Shown: one piece after another, positions 59,857 through 64,000 of the stretch
Numbering within the stretch: the stretch's first letter is position 1
Layout: every line of letters begins with the position of its first letter
Origin: Arthrobacter psychrolactophilus
GTDB taxonomy: Bacteria > Actinomycetota > Actinomycetes > Actinomycetales > Micrococcaceae
NCBI RefSeq assembly: GCF_003219795.1
Contig: NZ_QJVC01000001.1
Location: 62,001 to 126,000 of the forward strand
Length of the DNA stretch: 64,000 nt
Reading direction: 5' to 3'
Notes under the pieces: model-generated
What the model was told of the DNA's origin: nothing
Database searches by the model: none
The model's input: only the letters and a program-made list of their open reading frames with translations
Translations under genes and position numbers: made by a program

Positions 59857-61332
59857 CTACAGGCTCGGAAGGGTGAGGGTAAAACAGGTCCGGCCAGGGA
59901 CGCTTGTCACGCTGACGGTGCCCTGATTGGCCATCGCGAGGGCCTCGACAATGGCCAACCCCAGCCCCGAACTATTGCTGCCGTTGCTGCTGGCCCGCGC
60001 CTCATCTGCCCGAGAGAACCGGGTGAAAATTTTCTCGAGGAACTCCGGGGCGATACCCGCGCCGTCGTCCTCGATCGACAGCGTAGCTACGCCCTGAGCA
60101 GCGGCGAGACCCACCCGAATGTGGGTGCCGGCGGCCGTGTGCTTGGCAGCGTTGGAGAGCAGATTGATGAGAATCTGCCGCAGTTCAGACTCGACGGCGT
60201 GCACCATGACAGGTTCTTCCGGAAGCTGCAGCGACCAGACATGATCTTGGGCCGCGACCTTGCTGTCCTGCGTGCTTTCCATCAAGAGATCTGTCAGGTC
60301 AACCGCTTCGCTTTCCCCTCGCTGGCCTTCGTCTAATCTGGCCAGAAGCAGGAGGTCCTCGACCAGGGCGGACATGCGCCGGGACTCGCTGTCGACGCGG
60401 CGCAGGGCTGAGGTGCCCGAGGGTGTCAGTTGTTCGCTGAGCAGCACGAGCTCGGTGTACCCCCGGATCGAGGTTAAAGGGGTGCGGAGCTCATGGCTCG
60501 CGTCGGCCACAAATTGCCGTACCTTCACCTCGCTGGCATGGCGGGCGGCAAAGGAACGGGTCAGGTGGTCCAGCATGTTGTTGAAGGCCACACCCACATC
60601 ACCAATTTCGGTGCCGGGTTCCGCAGCCATGGGCGGGATCCGCACCGTGATGGCGGCCTCGCCGGAATCCAGGGGCAGAGAGGCCACGGTGGTTGCGACG
60701 GCGGACAGCTCATCCAGGGGGCGCAGGGAACGGCGAATGATGATGGTGCCGACTAAACCAATCAGCGCCAGACCGACGGCGGAGACCACCACCGTGGTCC
60801 ATGCGAGCGAGTTCAGTGTGGAGTCTCGCTCAGCGGTGGGAAAGCCCACCACGAGTTTCCCGTCGGTCGGCATGAAGGTCGTGGAGGCGGCGAGCCGGTA
60901 GTTGCCACTACTGAGGGTTATTTCGGTGGCCGCCCCCGAGCTTGGCAGGTGTTGAATCTTTTGCAGATCCGCGGCCGTCAGGGCAACGGCCGAGCCATCG
61001 TCTTGGACCACGGAGGAGTCAACGACGGTGGATTCGGAGAAGAGCGCCAGCAGGGTACCCGGGCGCTGGCCACGGGTATCCAAGGGATTAGGCTGCCCCG
61101 TCGGCGGCAGGGTGACGTTGTTGGGCTGTTGCTGCGAGCCGGGAGAAAGCCCCTTGGGTCCGGAGGAACGGGCCGCCGATTCATGCAGGCTGCTATCGAT
61201 CTGCTCCGTGAGGTAGCTGCTCATGGCCAGATGACTCACGATGCCAATCGTGGCGCAGATGGCCGCCAACAACGCCAAGACGGCGACGATCAGCGTGGTT
61301 CGCAGGCGCGGAGTTTGCGCTTTCCTAGCCAC
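59857..61332 (-). CDS. Sensor histidine kinase of the CotH/VTC cluster (OmpR-linked, HisKA)
   Basis: A 491-residue kinase whose GTG start (61332) overlaps the regulator stop as TAGTG, so it is translationally coupled. It has two transmembrane helices (about 12-35 and 175-198), an extracellular sensor of about 140 residues, and a HAMP linker with RRSLRPLDELSAVATTVA. The phosphoacceptor is in FVADASHELRTPLTSIRGYTEL. ATPase boxes are LINLLSNAAKHTAAGTHI, SIEDDGAGIAPEFLEKIF and SGLGLAIVEALAMANQG. A longer upstream frame is not supported. Signal unknown. Confidence 0.9.
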   Translation of the reverse strand: MARKAQTPRLRTTLIVAVLALLAAICATIGIVSHLAMSSYLTEQIDSSLHESAARSSGPKGLSPGSQQQPNNVTLPPTGQPNPLDTRGQRPGTLLALFSESTVVDSSVVQDDGSAVALTAADLQKIQHLPSSGAATEITLSSGNYRLAASTTFMPTDGKLVVGFPTAERDSTLNSLAWTTVVVSAVGLALIGLVGTIIIRRSLRPLDELSAVATTVASLPLDSGEAAITVRIPPMAAEPGTEIGDVGVAFNNMLDHLTRSFAARHASEVKVRQFVADASHELRTPLTSIRGYTELVLLSEQLTPSGTSALRRVDSESRRMSALVEDLLLLARLDEGQRGESEAVDLTDLLMESTQDSKVAAQDHVWSLQLPEEPVMVHAVESELRQILINLLSNAAKHTAAGTHIRVGLAAAQGVATLSIEDDGAGIAPEFLEKIFTRFSRADEARASSNGSNSSGLGLAIVEALAMANQGTVSVTSVPGRTCFTLTLPSL

Positions 61333-62075
61333 TAATTGGCCGGCTTCAAGACGTAGCCCACGCCGCGGACCGTGTGAATCATAGGTGAGCGGCCGGCGTC
61401 GATCTTTTTGCGCAGATAAGAGATATAGAGCTCCACAATGTTGGCTTGGCCGCCAAAGTCGTAGTGCCACACCTGATCGAGAATCTGGGGTTTGCTGACG
61501 ACGCGCCGGGCATTCTCCATCAGGTAGCGCAGCAGTTCCCACTGGGTCGCCGTCAGATCGATGTCGGTGCCGCCCCGGGTCACCTCGCGGGTGTCAAAAT
61601 TCAAGACCAGATCGCCCACCACAATCTCGGCACTATCCGAGGAGGCAATGCCGGAGCGCTGAACCAGACGGTGCAGGCGCAACATGACCTCTTCCATGCT
61701 AAAGGGCTTGGTGACATAGTCATCGCCGCCGGCAGCTAGGCCCGCAATGCGGTCGTGCACGCCGTCGCGGGCGGTCAGGAACAAGGCCGGAATATCCGTG
61801 GCGAATTCCCGGATCTTCCCCAGCGCCTCGATCCCGTCCATGCCGGGCATCATGACATCGAGGACCACCACGTCAGGGCGGAAGGCGCGGGCCGTGCGAA
61901 CAGCCTCGGCACCGTCGCTTGCCGTGGCCACCTCCCAGCCAGCCATGCGCAGGCCCATGCTCAGAAGCTCCGTCAGGCTCGCCTCGTCATCGACAACAAG
62001 GGCCCGGATGGGACTGCCATCGGGGTGCGAGAGGGGAGTGAGGTCGGTGAAAGAATTCCGCGGAGCCTGCGTCAT
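61332..62075 (-). CDS. OmpR/PhoB-family response regulator of the CotH/VTC cluster
   Basis: A 247-residue regulator. The receiver has LVVDDEASLTELLSMGLRMAGWEV, the phosphoacceptor Asp in VVVLDVMMPGMDGIE, ALFLTARD and the Lys in YVTKPFSMEEVMLRLHRL. The C-terminal winged helix has TATQWELLRYLMENARRVVSKPQILDQVW and NIVELYISYLRKKID, ending TVRGVGYVLK. I chose ATG 62075 with GAAAG upstream; a far longer minus-strand frame is antisense to the metalloprotease. It is the first gene of the cluster, so it may activate its own operon. Confidence 0.92.
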   Translation of the reverse strand: MTQAPRNSFTDLTPLSHPDGSPIRALVVDDEASLTELLSMGLRMAGWEVATASDGAEAVRTARAFRPDVVVLDVMMPGMDGIEALGKIREFATDIPALFLTARDGVHDRIAGLAAGGDDYVTKPFSMEEVMLRLHRLVQRSGIASSDSAEIVVGDLVLNFDTREVTRGGTDIDLTATQWELLRYLMENARRVVSKPQILDQVWHYDFGGQANIVELYISYLRKKIDAGRSPMIHTVRGVGYVLKPAN

Positions 62076-62268
62076 GAACGTCAATCTTTCGTGAAGGCGG
62101 GCTACGTGCTCCGCGTTTGGTAATCCCCACACTAATTGCCCGCGGCGCACTGCACGGGGCAAAAACTGCTGTATTTCAAGTGTGGTGGGCAATTCTAAGG
62201 CGGATCTAGCCCTATCCTGTGCGGCAGCTGTGAACGCTGGGAGCTTGCTACCAAAGAACTGTGATCTG

Positions 62269-63402
62269 ATGGTATTTATGACCCCGCAGAGCAAAACGAC
62301 ATCCACGCAGCTGCCCAGCATGATCAATTGGGAGTTGGCCGCCAAGACCGCCGCGACACTTGCCCCCGCTGGTCCTGCGCTGAAGGGGTCGGAGATCTCC
62401 GCGGCCGTGGAAAACCTGCGGCTCATGGCGGACACCTCCGTGCCGCATGTGCACGAGATCAGCCGGCTCGAGGCCGCCAAGGACCTGCGTGACTCCGAGG
62501 TTCTCGTGGTTGACCGGGCTTCCTGGGCGAAGGCCAACACACAAAGTTTTGAGGTCATGATGGACCCGATCTTGCGCGCGCTTGCCGCTAAATCGTCCGG
62601 CTCCTCGCCAGGAACACCGGGCGCCCTGAGCGCCACCGTCACGGGTGCGCAATTGGGCGGTTTGCTGGCTTTCATGTCCAGCAAGGTCCTGGGCCAGTAC
62701 GATCCCTTTGCCGCGCTGTCGCCCACCCGATCCGCCGCACAGCAGGCCTCCGGCGGCCGCTTACTGCTCGTGGCGCCAAACATCATCACGGTGGAACGCG
62801 AGCTCAAGGTGGATCCCTCCGACTTCCGGCTCTGGGTGTGCCTGCACGAACAAACACACCGCGTCCAGTTCGCCGCGGCCCCCTGGCTTCGCCACCACAT
62901 GCTCAGCGAGATCGAAAAGCTTGGCTCTCTCCTGGTGGGCGACTCCGACAAGCTCGGCGAACGCCTGCTCGAATCCGCCAAGTCCCTCGGAACCAAGAAA
63001 ACCCCCAAGGAGGGCGGCCCCGGCGGCGTCCTTGACCTCCTGCAGGATCCCGAGCAAAAGGCCGCGCTATCGCATCTGACCGCCGTCATGAGTCTGCTCG
63101 AGGGCCACGCGAACGTGGTCATGGACGGCGTCGACCAGCGCATCGTGCCGACCGTGCGCACCATCCGCCAGCGGTTCAACGGCCGGGGCAAGGATCGCGG
63201 CATCATTGAGAAGTTCATCCGCAACCTCATCGGCCTCGACGCGAAGATGCGCCAGTACAGCGACGGCGCCAAATTTGTGCGCGACGTCGTGGCCGTCGCC
63301 GGTATGGATGGCTTCAACAACGTCTGGACCCAGGCGGAGAATCTCCCCACGGAACCGGAAATTCACAACGCCCGGCTCTGGATTGAACGGATGGGCCTGT
63401 AA
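62269..63402 (+). CDS. Zincin-like metalloprotease (DUF2342, F420-associated family)
   Basis: A 377-residue protein of the zinc-metallopeptidase type 2 family; ATG 62278 is a close alternative start. The zinc motif is CLHEQTHRVQFAAAPW (HExxH). Other family features are NWELAAKTAATLAP, FMSSKVLGQYDPF, LEGHANVVMDGV with the likely third ligand region, and LRTIRQRFNGRGKDRG-like TVRTIRQRFNGRGKD. It matches the M. tuberculosis Rv3626c type, which lies between dacB and tilS. The stop is directly followed by the tilS start. Substrate is unknown. Confidence 0.87.
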   Translation: MVFMTPQSKTTSTQLPSMINWELAAKTAATLAPAGPALKGSEISAAVENLRLMADTSVPHVHEISRLEAAKDLRDSEVLVVDRASWAKANTQSFEVMMDPILRALAAKSSGSSPGTPGALSATVTGAQLGGLLAFMSSKVLGQYDPFAALSPTRSAAQQASGGRLLLVAPNIITVERELKVDPSDFRLWVCLHEQTHRVQFAAAPWLRHHMLSEIEKLGSLLVGDSDKLGERLLESAKSLGTKKTPKEGGPGGVLDLLQDPEQKAALSHLTAVMSLLEGHANVVMDGVDQRIVPTVRTIRQRFNGRGKDRGIIEKFIRNLIGLDAKMRQYSDGAKFVRDVVAVAGMDGFNNVWTQAENLPTEPEIHNARLWIERMGL

Positions 63403-64000
63403 ATGGACAACGATTTCGCACAGCCGCAGACGCGACGCGCTCGCGGCCGCCTCGACCCCACGGTCGGCAAGGCCCGCTCCGTGGTGGGTGAGCTCCTGGG
63501 CCTGAAAACCACGGGCAAGAATCGCCTCGTGGAGAACCCGCCGCTGATCCTGGTGGGCTGCAGTGGCGGGCCGGATTCCCTCGCCCTGGCCGCTGTGTGC
63601 GCGTTTTTCGCCAGCCGCGGAGAGGTGCGTGTTGGCGCCGTCGTGGTTGACCATCAGATGCAGGAGGGCAGCGCCGAGGTCGCTCAGGCCACCGCCGTGC
63701 AGTTGCGCGAGCTGGGTCTTGACCCGGTCGTGGTCCGCACGGTTGACCTCAACCACGACGGCGTCGGCCCGGAAGCAGCGGCTCGCGCCGCCCGCTTTGG
63801 GGCACTTGAGGCGACGGCGCTCGAGCTCGGGGCCGAGTCTGTCTTGTTGGGACACACCCTAGATGACCAGGCCGAGTCGGTGTTGTTGGGCTTGGCGCGT
63901 GGTTCGGGAACCCGTTCCCTGGCCGGCATGCGCGTGCGTCGCGGAATCTACCTGCGCCCCTTCTTGTCCCTGCGCCGTCATGAGACATTGGCCATATGTG
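63403..64000 (+). CDS. tilS: tRNA(Ile)-lysidine synthetase, N-terminal part (cut by window edge)
   Basis: About 199 residues are visible from ATG 63403, which directly follows the TAA of the metalloprotease. The PP-loop motif is [15 protein letters not shown] (SGGPDS at residues 54-59). It is followed by [14 protein letters not shown], then [28 protein letters not shown], typical of TilS. The enzyme attaches lysine to C34 of the CAU anticodon tRNA so that it reads AUA as isoleucine. The gene is essential in most bacteria. The frame stays open at the window end. Confidence 0.95.
   Translation, partial: MDNDFAQPQTRRARGRLDPTVGKARSVVGELLGLKTTGKNRLVENPPLILVGCSGGPDSLALAAVCAFFASRGEVRVGAVVVDHQMQEGSAEVAQATAVQLRELGLDPVVVRTVDLNHDGVGPEAAARAARFGALEATALELGAESVLLGHTLDDQAESVLLGLARGSGTRSLAGMRVRRGIYLRPFLSLRRHETLAIC

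Noticed and set aside
61333-61542. N-terminal extension of the histidine kinase of the CotH/VTC cluster
   Set aside because: It overlaps the regulator gene; GTG 61332 in the TAGTG overlap starts just before the first transmembrane helix.
62126-62206. Inverted pieces CCACACT/AGTGTGG and AATTGCCC/GGGCAATT upstream of the regulator and metalloprotease genes
   Set aside because: The order of the arms does not allow one hairpin; it may be overlapping regulator sites, but the evidence is too thin to call.
62076-63350. Upstream extension of the response regulator frame to 672 codons
   Set aside because: It lies antisense to the metalloprotease; the regulator's own start at 62075 gives the normal family N-terminus.
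1-64000. tRNA or rRNA genes, CRISPR arrays, transposases, integrases, riboswitches
   Set aside because: I looked for cloverleaf ends, evenly spaced repeats and mobile-element motifs on both strands and saw none that could be supported by eye.

Overview
The window looks like a chromosomal segment of an actinobacterium of the family Micrococcaceae (Arthrobacter in the broad sense). This rests on moderately high GC, frequent GTG and TTG starts, a close match to Micrococcus/Kocuria-type putrescine oxidase, DtxR-type iron boxes, and the ppa-dacB-metalloprotease-tilS block known from other actinobacteria. No tRNA, rRNA, CRISPR array, insertion sequence or phage gene was recognised.

Layout. 1-7.4 kb (minus): a haem-uptake locus. 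hmuT-hmuU-hmuV and two surface-protein genes are joined by four ATGA overlaps. A second transcript carries an HtaA protein with a WxL-like C-terminus, then a DUF916-type protein cut by the window edge. DtxR-like boxes precede both units. 7.6-10 kb: adenosine deaminase, a LysE exporter and a divergent Lrp regulator. 10-14.4 kb: lutABC lactate oxidation and formaldehyde dehydrogenase. 14.5-18 kb: an orphan Stealth sugar-phosphate transferase, a flavin oxidoreductase and a DoxX-like protein. 18.2-23 kb: a putrescine module (TetR, putrescine oxidase, Usp, APC permease) around a palindromic operator. 23-25.5 kb: DUF5997, an HTH-less LysR-like protein and a proline-racemase-family dehydratase. 25.5-28.1 kb: a two-component system with an embedded 24-residue ORF and a following secreted 70-residue peptide gene. 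28.2-36.4 kb: RelA/SpoT protein, GH20 hexosaminidase, a PfkB kinase gene broken by a stop codon, a HAD phosphatase, a glycerophosphodiesterase and glycerate kinase. 36.5-45 kb: aminopeptidase P, NCS2 permease, ArsR plus a CDF metal exporter, phosphoglucomutase, a DUF4190 protein and a POT peptide transporter. 45-51.4 kb: rhodanese, pheA, lipid kinase, serS, HAD, ppa. 51.6-64 kb: dacB, then a 9-kb minus-strand cluster (CotH kinase, Cthe_2159-like protein, VTC domain, DUF4956, GT2-GtrA, phosphodiester glycosidase, histidine kinase, response regulator), then the metalloprotease and tilS.

Three parts stand out. The 53.0-62.1 kb cluster resembles a regulated surface-phosphorylation or polyphosphate system placed inside an otherwise conserved gene order. 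The kinase/peptide/regulator/secreted-peptide set at 25.5-28.1 kb could be an undescribed peptide-signalling or peptide-export system. The iron-regulated HtaA-WxL plus DUF916 pair suggests haem capture combined with a WxL-type wall complex. Two families of dispersed intergenic repeats and many long perfect hairpins lie between genes.
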